Program-made: the position numbers and the translations under genes
Notes under the pieces: generated by a model
What the model saw: only the letters and a program-made list of their open reading frames with translations
What the model was told of the DNA's origin: nothing
Databases searched by the model: none
From: Foetidibacter luteolus
GTDB lineage: Bacteria > Bacteroidota > Bacteroidia > Chitinophagales > Chitinophagaceae
DNA length: 64,000 nt
Assembly: GCF_009650435.1 (NCBI RefSeq)
Contig: NZ_VVIP01000008.1
Location: forward strand, 1-64,000
Direction of reading: 5' to 3'
In this document: in pieces, positions 1 to 7,734 of the stretch
Numbering within the stretch: the stretch's first letter is position 1
How the letters are laid out: each line of letters starts with the position of its first letter

Positions 1-9
1 TAAATCGTA

Positions 10-118
10 CTTGGGGGTGCCCCCAAGCTATCGCAAGGGGTCGGGCTTTCCGCTCATACTCCGCCACAAGGCCCTGCTGCAAAGGCTTCAGCGGGGTATC
101 CGCTTCAATCCCTCACCC
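10..118 (-). repeat. Dispersed intergenic element, family 1, copy A
   Basis: Short-form copy of a repeat found eleven times in this window. One end is the G/C palindrome CTTGGGGGTGCCCCCAAG at 10-27, followed by CTATCGCAAGGGG. The other end is the complement of GGGTGAGGGATTGAAGCGG at about 100-118. Similarity continues about 25 bases further (GGTGCAACAGGCTGCA). The seven bases before it also precede copy G at 36258. No coding potential is apparent. Confidence 0.85.
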
Positions 119-196
119 AAAGGTGCAACAGGCTGCACTTTGCGCAGGGTTGTCTAGTAACAAACTTCTTTAAAGCGATTGAACATCATTACCATA

Positions 197-484
197 TCAC
201 CGTACCGGGTGCATCAGGGGATTAAAGTCAAGGGTTTCTGTAACTGAAAAAATCTGCACAGAATCTTTCACCTGTATAACTTTCAGGGAGGGTTCCTTTA
301 AAGTAGCGTGGTAATATACAGTCTTAATGCGTTGGCTTGTCTTAATATCCGTAACCGTAAAATCAAGAACCAACCTTCTCCTGGTATTTTCTTTCAAAAA
401 AATACTATTCGAAACGTTCTGGTTGCCTTGCTCATGGCATGCGCATAGCATCCACATAATTAGTATCAGCAGTGGGTTCTTCAA
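197..484 (-). CDS. Small putative lipoprotein, unknown function
   Basis: A 95-residue product whose first 16 residues form a short hydrophobic signal ending in L-C-A-C, which resembles a lipobox with Cys16 as the lipidation site. The remainder is hydrophilic and resembles no family I recognise. There is no ATG between the upstream in-frame stop and the signal sequence, so the start would have to be the TTG at 484. The first internal Met (residue 10) would leave too short a signal. It lies between repeat copy A and the heptose kinase, on the opposite strand to the kinase. The unusual start and small size leave real doubt that it is expressed. Confidence 0.45.
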   Translation of the reverse strand: MKNPLLILIMWMLCACHEQGNQNVSNSIFLKENTRRRLVLDFTVTDIKTSQRIKTVYYHATLKEPSLKVIQVKDSVQIFSVTETLDFNPLMHPVR

Positions 485-771
485 AAAGGATATTTGCAGT
501 AAAATTAGCCGCCTTTAAATAACAGCAAAATAAACCAGCTTGTTTTTAAGAAGCATATAAGCTCCTTCAGTTTTTTTCAATGTTTTCTGCTCATTTTTAA
601 GAAATAATAAATCCATTCCTTCCGCATTCTATAACACAATTTGCTTACTGTGCAACACTATAAGGCGCATCGGCAGTATACTTATTGGTAAAGGGGAAAT
701 TGTCAATGCTTTAAACCCGCAAGTGGTTATTGCTGGCTTAAAGACTGATATCATAAAATTTTTTGTACAAT
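485..771. other. Intergenic, no gene seen
   Basis: AT-rich spacer between the divergently oriented small lipoprotein and the heptose kinase. I see no RNA gene or convincing ORF in it. The kinase promoter begins at its right edge. Confidence 0.5.
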
Positions 772-801
772 ATTGATTTTACAGGTTCATCTTTACATTT
801 G
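772..801 (+). promoter_or_regulatory. Bacteroidota-type promoter for heptose kinase gene
   Basis: ATTG at 772-775 is followed after 18 bases by TACATTTG at 794-801, matching the TTTG / TAnnTTTG pattern of the primary Bacteroidota sigma factor. The downstream ATG is at 828. Confidence 0.5.
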
Positions 802-827
802 TCCACTTTCCTGTAACGAGATTGTTT

Positions 828-1826
828 ATGGCAGACTTTAAGAAAATATTCAGCGAATTTTCCACGGTTAAAGTGGCGGTTATCGGAGATATAATGCTGG
901 ACACCTATTGGTGGGGCAAGGTGGAGCGTATTTCGCCGGAAGCACCTGTGCCGGTAGTGGCGCTAAAAAGTAAGGAACTGAGGGTAGGCGGAGCCGCTAA
1001 TGTGGCTTTTAACCTGGCTGCCCTGGAAGCCGAAACAACTGTTTTCTCTGTAATTGGCGATGATGCCGACGGGGAAACCCTGATTGGGCTTTTGCAGGAT
1101 GCCCATATTGACACCAAATACATTGTGAAAAGCAGCGGCAGGATAACCACCAATAAAACACGCATTATGAGCCGTAACCAGCAAATGATGCGGCTGGATG
1201 CGGAAGTGACTGACGATATTGGCAAAGAAGATGAAGCTGCATTGTTGAACAGCTTCCAGAGTTTTGTAAAAAGGTACCAGCCGGCTGTAGTTATTTTCGA
1301 GGATTACAACAAGGGTGTTATCACCGAAAGCCTGATACAATCCGTAACCGCCATTTGCAAGGCTGCCGGCATTGTAGTGGCTGTTGACCCCAAGCGAAAG
1401 AACTTTTTCTCCTACAAATCCGTTGACATATTTAAGCCAAATCTTAAAGAGGTGAAAGAAGGGCTTAACCTGCTGAGTGACGAAGTAAGCCTTGACGCAC
1501 TGAAGAACATTCATAACGAACTGCATAAAATACTGGAACATAAAATTTCCCTGATTACCCTATCTGAAAAAGGCGTGTTTTACCAGAAAGGTTCCGGGGC
1601 AAGAATTGTTCCTTCGCATATACGCAACATTGCTGATGTAAGTGGTGCAGGCGATACCGTGATAGCCGTAGCATCGCTGCTGTATGCGCTAACCAAAAAT
1701 GTACGCCTGGCCGCTGAGGCAGCCAATATTGCCGGTGGCCTTGTTTGCGAAGAAGTAGGTACTGCAGCTATAAATAAACAGCGATTGCTGGAAGAGTGCG
1801 AAGAGTTGTTGAAAGAAGATAATTAG
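828..1826 (+). CDS. hldE1/rfaE1: D-glycero-beta-D-manno-heptose-7-phosphate kinase (RfaE domain I)
   Basis: PfkB/ribokinase-fold sugar kinase of 332 residues. It phosphorylates heptose 7-phosphate at C1 in the ADP-heptose branch of lipopolysaccharide core synthesis, in the cytoplasm. The N-terminal substrate region carries the VGGAANVAFNLA motif (about residues 53-64). The C-terminal ATP site carries D-V-S-G-A-G-D with the catalytic Asp at about 276. The DPKRKN and FKPNLKE segments are typical of RfaE1. The length matches the kinase half only, so the cytidylyltransferase (domain II) must be encoded elsewhere, as in many Bacteroidota. An upstream in-frame TTG at 822 is possible, but the ATG at 828 is preferred. 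Family assignment is firm. Confidence 0.9.
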   Translation: MADFKKIFSEFSTVKVAVIGDIMLDTYWWGKVERISPEAPVPVVALKSKELRVGGAANVAFNLAALEAETTVFSVIGDDADGETLIGLLQDAHIDTKYIVKSSGRITTNKTRIMSRNQQMMRLDAEVTDDIGKEDEAALLNSFQSFVKRYQPAVVIFEDYNKGVITESLIQSVTAICKAAGIVVAVDPKRKNFFSYKSVDIFKPNLKEVKEGLNLLSDEVSLDALKNIHNELHKILEHKISLITLSEKGVFYQKGSGARIVPSHIRNIADVSGAGDTVIAVASLLYALTKNVRLAAEAANIAGGLVCEEVGTAAINKQRLLEECEELLKEDN

Positions 1827-1851
1827 ATACAACTTTTTGAGTGAAGGGGGC

Positions 1852-2153
1852 CTTGCATGTGCTCATATTACTTACATGGTTAAAATAAAATAGTTGCTGG
1901 CTCTAAGTAAAATACTACCTGGATTTGTGACTAGAATAGTTGCTATTGAGAGGATCTTACATGTGCTCACATGACTTACATGGTTAAAATAGAATAGTTA
2001 CTGGCTCTAAGTAAAATATTACCTTGATTTGTCACTAAAAAAGTTGCTATTGAGAGGAGCTTACATGTGCTCACATGGCTTACATGGTTAAAATAAAATA
2101 GTTGCTATCCCTAAGTAAAATATACCTTGATTTGTCACTAAAAAAGTTGCTGT
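1852..2153. repeat. Tandem array, three 104-bp units, abutting kynureninase start
   Basis: Equivalent bases occur at 1852, 1956 and 2060, giving an exact 104-bp period. Each unit contains a CATGTG / CACATG-like inverted hexamer, TTACATGGTTAAAATA, a GTAAAATA-rich stretch, and TTTGT(C/G)AC ending in GTTGCT. Units 2 and 3 are most alike. The last unit ends directly at the ATG at 2154, so the array forms the whole upstream region of the gene. No spacer-like variable segments are present, so this is not a CRISPR array. Confidence 0.9.
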
Positions 2154-3413
2154 ATGACGCCCTTTGAACCTATTATATCTTTTGCACAACAGATGGACAG
2201 CCTTGATGAACTGGCAGGTTTTAAAGAAGCCTTTCATTTCCCCCAACACGATGGCCGGGATGTAATTTATTTCTGTGGCAATTCGCTTGGCCTGCAGCCC
2301 AGGAATGTAGAAGCCGCCATTCAGCAGGAACTGGAATCATGGAAAACTTTAGGCGTGGAGGGCTATTTTCACGGCCCCAATCCCTGGTTATACTACCATG
2401 ATTATGTTACGGAACCGTTAGCCAAACTGGTGGGCGCTCAAAAGCAGGAAGTAACGGTAATGAATACCCTTACGGTAAACCTGCACCTGCTGATGCTGAG
2501 CTTTTACAAACCTAGTGGTAAACGTTACAAGATTATGATGGAAGCCGGGGCTTTTCCATCTGACCAGTACGCCGTGGAAACCTTGCTGCTTCATTATGGC
2601 TATAACCCCGGTGAAGCTATTATTGAGGTAACGCCCCGGGAAAATGAAAAGCTATTGAGGGATGAAGACATTCTGCAAGCCATTGCAGAGCATGGGGAAC
2701 ATCTTGCCCTGGTATTGTTTGGCGGAATTAACTACTATACCGGGCAGTTGTTCAATATGGCGGCAATAACCGCCGCAGCCCACCAGGTCGGCGCTATTGC
2801 CGGGTTTGACCTGGCACATGTAACAGGCAATGTACCCGTACAACTGCATGACTGGAACGTAGATTTTGCCGTTTGGTGCAGTTACAAATACCTGAATGCC
2901 GGCCCTGGCGCCATCGGCGGCCTGTTTGTACATGAACGTCATGCCGTCAATACTGCCACACCAAGACTGGGTGGCTGGTGGGGCAATGATGAAAAAACAC
3001 GCTTTAAAATGGAGAAAGGCTTTAGGCCAAAGGCTTCTGCCGGCGGCTGGAACATAAGTACGGCACAGGTTTTTAATACGGTGGCTTTAAAAGCCTCCCT
3101 GGAGCTTTTTGAGAAAGCTGGTATTGATAAACTAAGGAACAAAAGCATCAATCTTACGAAATATCTTTCTTTTCTTTTACAGCATTTGGCTAACCTGGAT
3201 TTTGAAATTATTACACCGCCCGAACCTGGCAGGAGAGGGGCGCAGCTTTGCCTGTACTTTAAACAACAAGGAAGGGTTGTGCATGATAAATTAACGGCAA
3301 ACGGCATAGTGGCAGATTACCGGGAACCGGGCGTAATCCGTGTAGCGCCGGCACCTTTGTACTGTTCCTTTGAAGATTGTTACAGGTTTTATGAAATAGT
3401 AAAAACCATATAA
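2154..3413 (+). CDS. kynU: Kynureninase
   Basis: PLP-dependent fold-type I enzyme of 419 residues, the usual family length. It hydrolyses kynurenine or 3-hydroxykynurenine to (hydroxy)anthranilate plus alanine, in tryptophan breakdown or de novo NAD synthesis. The PLP lysine is K245 in C-S-Y-K-Y-L-N-A-G-P-G. D219 in G-F-D-L-A-H is the expected ligand of the pyridine nitrogen. The N-terminal I-Y-F-C-G-N-S-L-G-L segment is also diagnostic. The ATG at 2154 directly follows the tandem array, so the leader and promoter lie within repeated DNA. No other kynurenine-pathway gene is nearby; the next gene is an SGNH hydrolase 192 bp downstream. Confidence 0.95.
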   Translation: MTPFEPIISFAQQMDSLDELAGFKEAFHFPQHDGRDVIYFCGNSLGLQPRNVEAAIQQELESWKTLGVEGYFHGPNPWLYYHDYVTEPLAKLVGAQKQEVTVMNTLTVNLHLLMLSFYKPSGKRYKIMMEAGAFPSDQYAVETLLLHYGYNPGEAIIEVTPRENEKLLRDEDILQAIAEHGEHLALVLFGGINYYTGQLFNMAAITAAAHQVGAIAGFDLAHVTGNVPVQLHDWNVDFAVWCSYKYLNAGPGAIGGLFVHERHAVNTATPRLGGWWGNDEKTRFKMEKGFRPKASAGGWNISTAQVFNTVALKASLELFEKAGIDKLRNKSINLTKYLSFLLQHLANLDFEIITPPEPGRRGAQLCLYFKQQGRVVHDKLTANGIVADYREPGVIRVAPAPLYCSFEDCYRFYEIVKTI

Positions 3414-3470
3414 CCGGATTTTTGCCGGAAGATGCGTTCATTTACAATTCGATGCTGTTTAGTTAAGCAT

Positions 3471-3558
3471 GTCAGCCTGAGTTTAGAAACTTCGGAATCG
3501 AAGGCGGGTTCACGAAAGCAAGGTATATAAAAGTGGTTCGACAAGCTCAACCTGGCAT
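3471..3558. repeat. Dispersed hairpin repeat, family 2, copy 1
   Basis: Imperfect inverted repeat running from GTCAGCCTGAG to TTCGACAAGCTCAACCTGGC. Outside it are TTTAGTTAAG and CTTAACTAAA, which also pair. Related copies are at 27022-27112 (reversed) and 29897-29975. All three are intergenic and can fold as one long hairpin. Confidence 0.75.
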
Positions 3559-3605
3559 TGGTTTCTTAACTAAATGGCATTGATTCACCATTCACCATTC
3601 ACTAC

Positions 3606-4223
3606 ATGACCAAGCATTGCTTTTCTTACCTGGCCTTAGGAGATTCCTATACCGTGGGTGAAGGCGTAAGCCTGTTTGAAAATTTTCCATACCAGGCGGT
3701 ACAAATGCTGCGGGGCAAGGGCCTGCATTTTCACGCACCGGAAATAGTGGCAAAAACAGGATGGACTACCAGCGAACTGGCTGAACACATATTGCATTCA
3801 AAACTAAACGAACAATACGATTTTGTGTCATTACTGGCGGGTGTAAATAACCAATACCGTGGGCTTAACATAGATGATTATGCAGCCGACTTTGAGTTTT
3901 TGTTGCGCAAGGCAATACACCTGGCAGGCGAAAATCCGCAACACGTAATAGTGTTGTCCATACCAGACTGGGGCATAACCCCTTTCGCCAAAAGCAAGAA
4001 CCCACAAAAAATATCCCAGGAAATTGCCGGGTTTAACGCTGTTAACAGTAAACTGTCTGAGCAATATGAAACACAGTACGTAGATATTACCGGCAGTAGC
4101 CGCTCAGCAGGTAAAGATGATGAGAGGCTCGTCGCGGATAAACTTCATTATTCCGCGCTTGAGTATGCCCAGTGGGCACGGTTGATTGCTGGTATTATGC
4201 AAGAATGTGCCGGAAGAAAGTGA
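3606..4223 (+). CDS. SGNH/GDSL-type hydrolase
   Basis: A 205-residue single-domain esterase/lipase-like protein. Block I is A-L-G-D-S-Y-T with nucleophile Ser14. Block II is the Gly in the T-G-W-T-T-S region (residues 51-56). Block III is A-G-V-N-N with Asn81. Block V is D-K-L-H, giving Asp178 and His181 of the triad. There is no signal peptide, so it is predicted to be cytoplasmic. The substrate cannot be read from the sequence; relatives act on acyl esters, lysophospholipids or acetylated sugars. The leader contains short ATTCACC direct repeats just before the ATG. Confidence 0.85.
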   Translation: MTKHCFSYLALGDSYTVGEGVSLFENFPYQAVQMLRGKGLHFHAPEIVAKTGWTTSELAEHILHSKLNEQYDFVSLLAGVNNQYRGLNIDDYAADFEFLLRKAIHLAGENPQHVIVLSIPDWGITPFAKSKNPQKISQEIAGFNAVNSKLSEQYETQYVDITGSSRSAGKDDERLVADKLHYSALEYAQWARLIAGIMQECAGRK

Positions 4224-4309
4224 GATTGATCCATAAAGCACAATACAGGGAAAATTTTGCCATTGTTAAACTAACAGCCTGAATATGATAAATAAACAGG
4301 TTACACTAC

Positions 4310-4416
4310 GGGTGAGGGATTGAAGCGGATACCCCGCTGAAGATATTGTGTGTTGGCTTTTGTGGCGGAGTAATAGCGAAAAGCCCGACCCCTTGCGATA
4401 GCTTGGGGGCACCCCC
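4310..4416 (+). repeat. Dispersed intergenic element, family 1, copy B
   Basis: Short-form copy running from GGGTGAGGGATTGAAGCGG to TTGCGATAGCTTGGGGGCAC, between the convergent SGNH hydrolase and infC genes. Confidence 0.85.
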
Positions 4417-4466
4417 TATGCTTTAAAAATGGTATCGCTCAAAAACACACCACATCCTAAACAACA

Positions 4467-4493
4467 AAAGAGGTAAGCCTTCGCCACCTCTTT
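4467..4493 (-). terminator. Rho-independent terminator of thrS-infC
   Basis: An 8-bp stem (AAAGAGGT 4467-4474 with ACCTCTTT 4486-4493), followed on the minus strand by a T-rich run, 24 bases after the infC stop. Confidence 0.7.
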
Positions 4494-4516
4494 CCATTTT
4501 CGTATAACCGGTAATT

Positions 4517-5098
4517 TTATTTTTTCTTGTTGCCTTTGGGTGCAAACATAACAAGCATACGTTTACCCTCCATTTTGGGCAAGCCTTCAAGTACGCCTAC
4601 TTCGCCCAAACGTTCTGCGAATTTCAGTAACAGCAACTGCCCCCTGTCCTGGAACATGATGGCACGGCCTTTAAACTGCACATAGGCTTTCACCTTGTTG
4701 CCGTCTTTCAAAAATTTTTCAGCATGTTTGGCTTTAAAATCGAAGTCGTGGTCATCGGTGCCGGGCGTGAAACGAATTTCCTTTACCTCGCTTTGCTTGG
4801 CATTGGCCTTCATTTCTTTTTCCTTACGCTTTTTCTCGTAAAGAAACTTTTTATAGTCAATCACCTTGCATACAGGAGGATCGGCATTTGGCGAAATTTC
4901 CACCAAATCCATTTCCTGTTGTTGTGCAATGCGCAAAGCTTCTTGCGTGGGGTAAATTCCAACTGTTACATTATCGCCTACCAATCTTACCTGCGGTACC
5001 CGTATTCTTTCGTTAATGCGGTGTTCCGGTTCCGGTTGCCTGTTAAATCTGGGGTTGAAGCGACCTCCACCCCCTCCCATTCTTTGTGGTAATGCCAT
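4517..5098 (-). CDS. infC: Translation initiation factor IF-3
   Basis: A 193-residue product. IF-3 binds the 30S subunit, blocks premature 50S joining and proofreads initiator tRNA and start codons. The N-terminal domain begins with R-I-N-E-R-I-R-V-P-Q-V-R and continues through L-V-E-I-S-P-N-A-D-P-P-V-C. The C-terminal domain ends in an A-P-K-G-N-K-K-K basic tail. A Gly/Arg-rich extension of about 28 residues precedes the canonical domain, as in other Bacteroidota. The start is an ordinary ATG, unlike the autoregulated AUU of E. coli. It lies 96 bp downstream of thrS, but rpmI and rplT, which normally follow, are absent; a terminator comes next. Confidence 0.97.
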   Translation of the reverse strand: MALPQRMGGGGGRFNPRFNRQPEPEHRINERIRVPQVRLVGDNVTVGIYPTQEALRIAQQQEMDLVEISPNADPPVCKVIDYKKFLYEKKRKEKEMKANAKQSEVKEIRFTPGTDDHDFDFKAKHAEKFLKDGNKVKAYVQFKGRAIMFQDRGQLLLLKFAERLGEVGVLEGLPKMEGKRMLVMFAPKGNKKK

Positions 5099-5194
5099 TA
5101 AGTGTTGTTTTGTGAATAATTGTTTTTAAAGTTAAAAAGAACAGATTCAAGATTCTGTTATTCTGGCATATTAGTCCATTACGTAAAAATAATA

Positions 5195-7138
5195 TTATTC
5201 GCCAGATTTTCGCTCCCTTATTTCATCTACAATTGTACCAATGAACTCGTCAACTGACAAACTGCCGGTATCGCCTTTGCCCTGCCTGCGCACAGAAAGC
5301 CTGCCTTCGGCTACCTCCTTTTCACCCAAAACCAGCATATATGGTACCTTACTTAGTTCGGCTTCACGAATTTTCTTGCCTATTTTCTCACTTCGGTCAT
5401 CCATTTCTACCCTAACGCCAGCCTTGCGAAGTTTAGCTTTTACGTCGTGGGCATAGTCCAGGAATTTATCGCTGATAGGTAAAATCTTTACCTGCACCGG
5501 TGACAACCATACCGGTAGTTTGCCGGCATAGTGCTCCAGCAAAAAGCCGATAAAGCGTTCGTGGGTACCCAGCGGCGCACGGTGAATGATCAGCGGAGTG
5601 TCAGCCGAATTATCCGCCGTAGTGTACTGCAGTTTAAAGCTGCGGCCCTGCGAAAAATCCACCTGGTTGGTGGCCAGTGTAAATTCCCGGCCTATAACAC
5701 TGTAAATCTGCACGTCTATTTTAGGCCCGTAAAAGGCCGCTTCGTCCTGCACTTCCACATAAGGAATGTTGGATTCTATCAGCACGTTGCGTACCATTTC
5801 TTCGGTTTCTTTCCATAGCTGCGGCTCATTTACGTATTTAACGCCCAGCTTCTCAGGAGAGTGCAGCGAAAGGCGCATCACATATTTGTCAACACCAAAA
5901 ATCTTAAAGTACTTCAGGTACATTTCATTTACCGCCCTAAACTCGTCGTTAAACTGTTCTTTGGTACAGTAAATATGCGCATCGTTCATGTGCAGGCAAC
6001 GTACACGCATCAGCCCGAATAATTCACCACTTTGCTCGTAACGGTATACAGTACCATACTCCGCAATCCTGTACGGTAAATCACGGTAACTTTTTGGCTC
6101 TGCCGCAAAAATTTTATGGTGGTGCGGGCAGTTCATGCTTTTCAGGTAGTATTTCTCGCCATCCAGTTCCATGGGCGGGTACATACTATCTGCATAGTAA
6201 GGCAGGTGGCCACTGGTAAGGTACATGCTTTCTTTGGCTATGTGCGGAGTTACCACACGCTTGTAGCCGCCATCTTCTTCAGTTTCCTTGGCCAGCTTTT
6301 CCAGTTCTTCAATAATAACCGTACCGTTGGGCAACCACATAATCAAACCCTGGCCCACATCATCATCCATGGTGTAAATGCCCAGTTCTTTGCCCAGTTT
6401 GCGGTGGTCTCTTTTCTTGGCTTCTTCCAGCAATGCCAGGTATTCATCCAGCTCTTTCTGGCTGGGGAAGGTAATACCGTACAGGCGGGTAAGCTGTTTG
6501 TTCTTTTCGTCGCCCTTCCAGTAAGCGCCGGCAATATTGGTAAGCTTTATAGCCTTTATAAAACCGGTATTGGGTATATGCGGCCCGCGGCATAAGTCAG
6601 TAAAGTTACCCTGGCTGTAAAAAGTAATCTTGCCATCTTCCAGGTTTTGCAGTAAGTCCAGTTTGTATTCATCGCCCTTGCCTGCAAAATATTCTACCGC
6701 CTCATTCTTCGGCATTTCCTTGCGCACATAAGCGTTGCTTTGTTTGGCAAGCTCATTCATTTTTTTCTCCAGCTTCGCCAGGTCTTCTTCGGTAAGTTTT
6801 TTATCGCCAAAGTCTATGTCGTAGTAAAAGCCGGGCGGGTTTACGGTAGCCGGGCCAACCCAGAATTTTACGCCGGGAAAAAGGCTCTCCACCGCTTCAG
6901 CCATCAGGTGCGCTGAAGAATGCCAGAATGTAGATTTACCCTCCGTATCGTTCCAGGTAAGCAGTTTAAGCGTTGCGTCTTCGTTCAGGGGGCGTGTTGC
7001 GTCCCAAACCTGTCCGTTAACGTTTGCCGCCAATACTTTTCTTGCCAATCCCTCGCTGATGGATTTGGCTACGTCAAGCGCAGTAACTCCTTTTTCAAAC
7101 TGCTTAACCGCGCCATCGGGAAGTGTAATGTTAATCAT
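5195..7138 (-). CDS. thrS: Threonyl-tRNA synthetase
   Basis: A 647-residue class II aminoacyl-tRNA synthetase of full family length. Domains in order: TGS domain (1-61); N2 editing domain with H-S-S-A-H (His73/His77) and T-D-L-C-R-G-P-H, which hydrolyse Ser-tRNA; class II catalytic core with M-N-C-P-H-H-H and H-R-A-P-L-G-T-H, containing the Zn-binding Cys/His residues; and a C-terminal anticodon-binding domain (from about 545). It is the first gene of a thrS-infC unit. A TACTTTTG box on the minus strand (7219-7212) lies 74 bases before the ATG and may be its -7 element. No T-box leader is seen, as expected in this phylum. Confidence 0.98.
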   Translation of the reverse strand: MINITLPDGAVKQFEKGVTALDVAKSISEGLARKVLAANVNGQVWDATRPLNEDATLKLLTWNDTEGKSTFWHSSAHLMAEAVESLFPGVKFWVGPATVNPPGFYYDIDFGDKKLTEEDLAKLEKKMNELAKQSNAYVRKEMPKNEAVEYFAGKGDEYKLDLLQNLEDGKITFYSQGNFTDLCRGPHIPNTGFIKAIKLTNIAGAYWKGDEKNKQLTRLYGITFPSQKELDEYLALLEEAKKRDHRKLGKELGIYTMDDDVGQGLIMWLPNGTVIIEELEKLAKETEEDGGYKRVVTPHIAKESMYLTSGHLPYYADSMYPPMELDGEKYYLKSMNCPHHHKIFAAEPKSYRDLPYRIAEYGTVYRYEQSGELFGLMRVRCLHMNDAHIYCTKEQFNDEFRAVNEMYLKYFKIFGVDKYVMRLSLHSPEKLGVKYVNEPQLWKETEEMVRNVLIESNIPYVEVQDEAAFYGPKIDVQIYSVIGREFTLATNQVDFSQGRSFKLQYTTADNSADTPLIIHRAPLGTHERFIGFLLEHYAGKLPVWLSPVQVKILPISDKFLDYAHDVKAKLRKAGVRVEMDDRSEKIGKKIREAELSKVPYMLVLGEKEVAEGRLSVRRQGKGDTGSLSVDEFIGTIVDEIRERKSGE

Positions 7139-7211
7139 ACAATCAAATCCTTATCTTAGATTTTAGTAATGCTGCCCGCCAAACATTGGGGCGTTTTGCG
7201 GAACAGGGCTG

Positions 7212-7219
7212 CAAAAGTA
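7212..7219 (-). promoter_or_regulatory. Probable -7 element for thrS-infC
   Basis: Minus-strand TACTTTTG matches TAnnTTTG. The nearest minus-strand TTTG (7245-7242) is 22 bases away, longer than the usual 18-20, so this is tentative. Confidence 0.35.
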
Positions 7220-7308
7220 GTAAATGCACCGCAGAGAACAGCAAAACATTCAATGCTGAAAATTTCATTTTTATATTTGAAATCAGGCGGACAAATGTGG
7301 TGGTCGGC

Positions 7309-7384
7309 GACATAGCCCTGTGGCGACTTCGTTGCGTCGCACTACTTTCATCGTTCTGTTTTTCATGGCATCTTTTCAGCCCGG
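7309..7384. repeat. Dispersed repeat, family 3b, copy 1
   Basis: Contains GACATAGCCCTGTGGCGACT, then CGTTGCGTCGCACTA and a segment ending CTTTTCAGCCC. It matches 60448-60510 in reverse orientation and shares the GCGACGCAACG core with the family-3a copies. Confidence 0.55.
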
Positions 7385-7386
7385 GC

Positions 7387-7414
7387 GTAGAGATGCGACG
7401 CATCGCATCTCTAC
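7387..7414. repeat. Perfect palindrome GTAGAGATGCGA-CGCA-TCGCATCTCTAC
   Basis: Two 12-bp arms (7387-7398 and 7403-7414) with a 4-base loop. Closely similar GTAGAGACGCGATGC-type palindromes occur dispersed in cyanobacterial and some Bacteroidota genomes (from general knowledge). Confidence 0.85.
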
Positions 7415-7450
7415 TGTAACCGCCTTGCAAAAAAAGCGTGCCGCACTTTC

Positions 7451-7602
7451 GGGTGAGGGATTGCAGCGGCTACCCCGGTGAGGCCATAGCAGCAGGGCTT
7501 TTGTGCCGGAGTAATAGCACAACCGAGGGAAAGCAACTAAATGTTGCTTTAACGAAGGTTGCGAACGCAGTTCTGCCCGGCCCGAGGTACGAGGGACACC
7601 CC
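7451..7602 (+). repeat. Dispersed intergenic element, family 1, copy C (long form)
   Basis: Long form with the usual GGGTGAGGG start. Between TAATAGC and GCCCGGCCC it carries an extra segment of about 45 bases containing the hairpin AAGCAAC-TAAAT-GTTGCTT. Copies D and F share this module. Confidence 0.85.
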
Positions 7603-7722
7603 AAAAAATTCTATTAAAGCAATGAAAGGTGATTGAGAACGACGGTATGTACGAAAAACATTAAACGACAATCTTCGTAAAACCTTAACTGTTTACGATT
7701 ATTTTAAACTTTTACCATCAGC

Positions 7723-7730
7723 TACATTTG
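7723..7730 (+). promoter_or_regulatory. -7 element TACATTTG just before the 7735 gene
   Basis: TACATTTG ends five bases before the ATG at 7735, so the transcript would start at or within a few bases of the start codon. The -33 position has only a T-rich match. Confidence 0.4.
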
Positions 7731-7734
7731 TACT

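Noticed and set aside
963..1541. 192-codon ORF opposite the heptose kinase
   Set aside because: Lies fully within a well-supported PfkB kinase gene on the other strand; composition (Phe/His/Tyr-rich) is typical of an antisense shadow.
1852..2153. CRISPR array
   Set aside because: Units are identical-length tandem repeats without unique spacers, and no cas gene is present.
6116..6595. 159-codon ORF opposite thrS
   Set aside because: Antisense to the conserved catalytic core of threonyl-tRNA synthetase.
7139..7260. T-box leader for thrS
   Set aside because: No specifier stem or T-box sequence is seen, and T-boxes are not expected in Bacteroidota.
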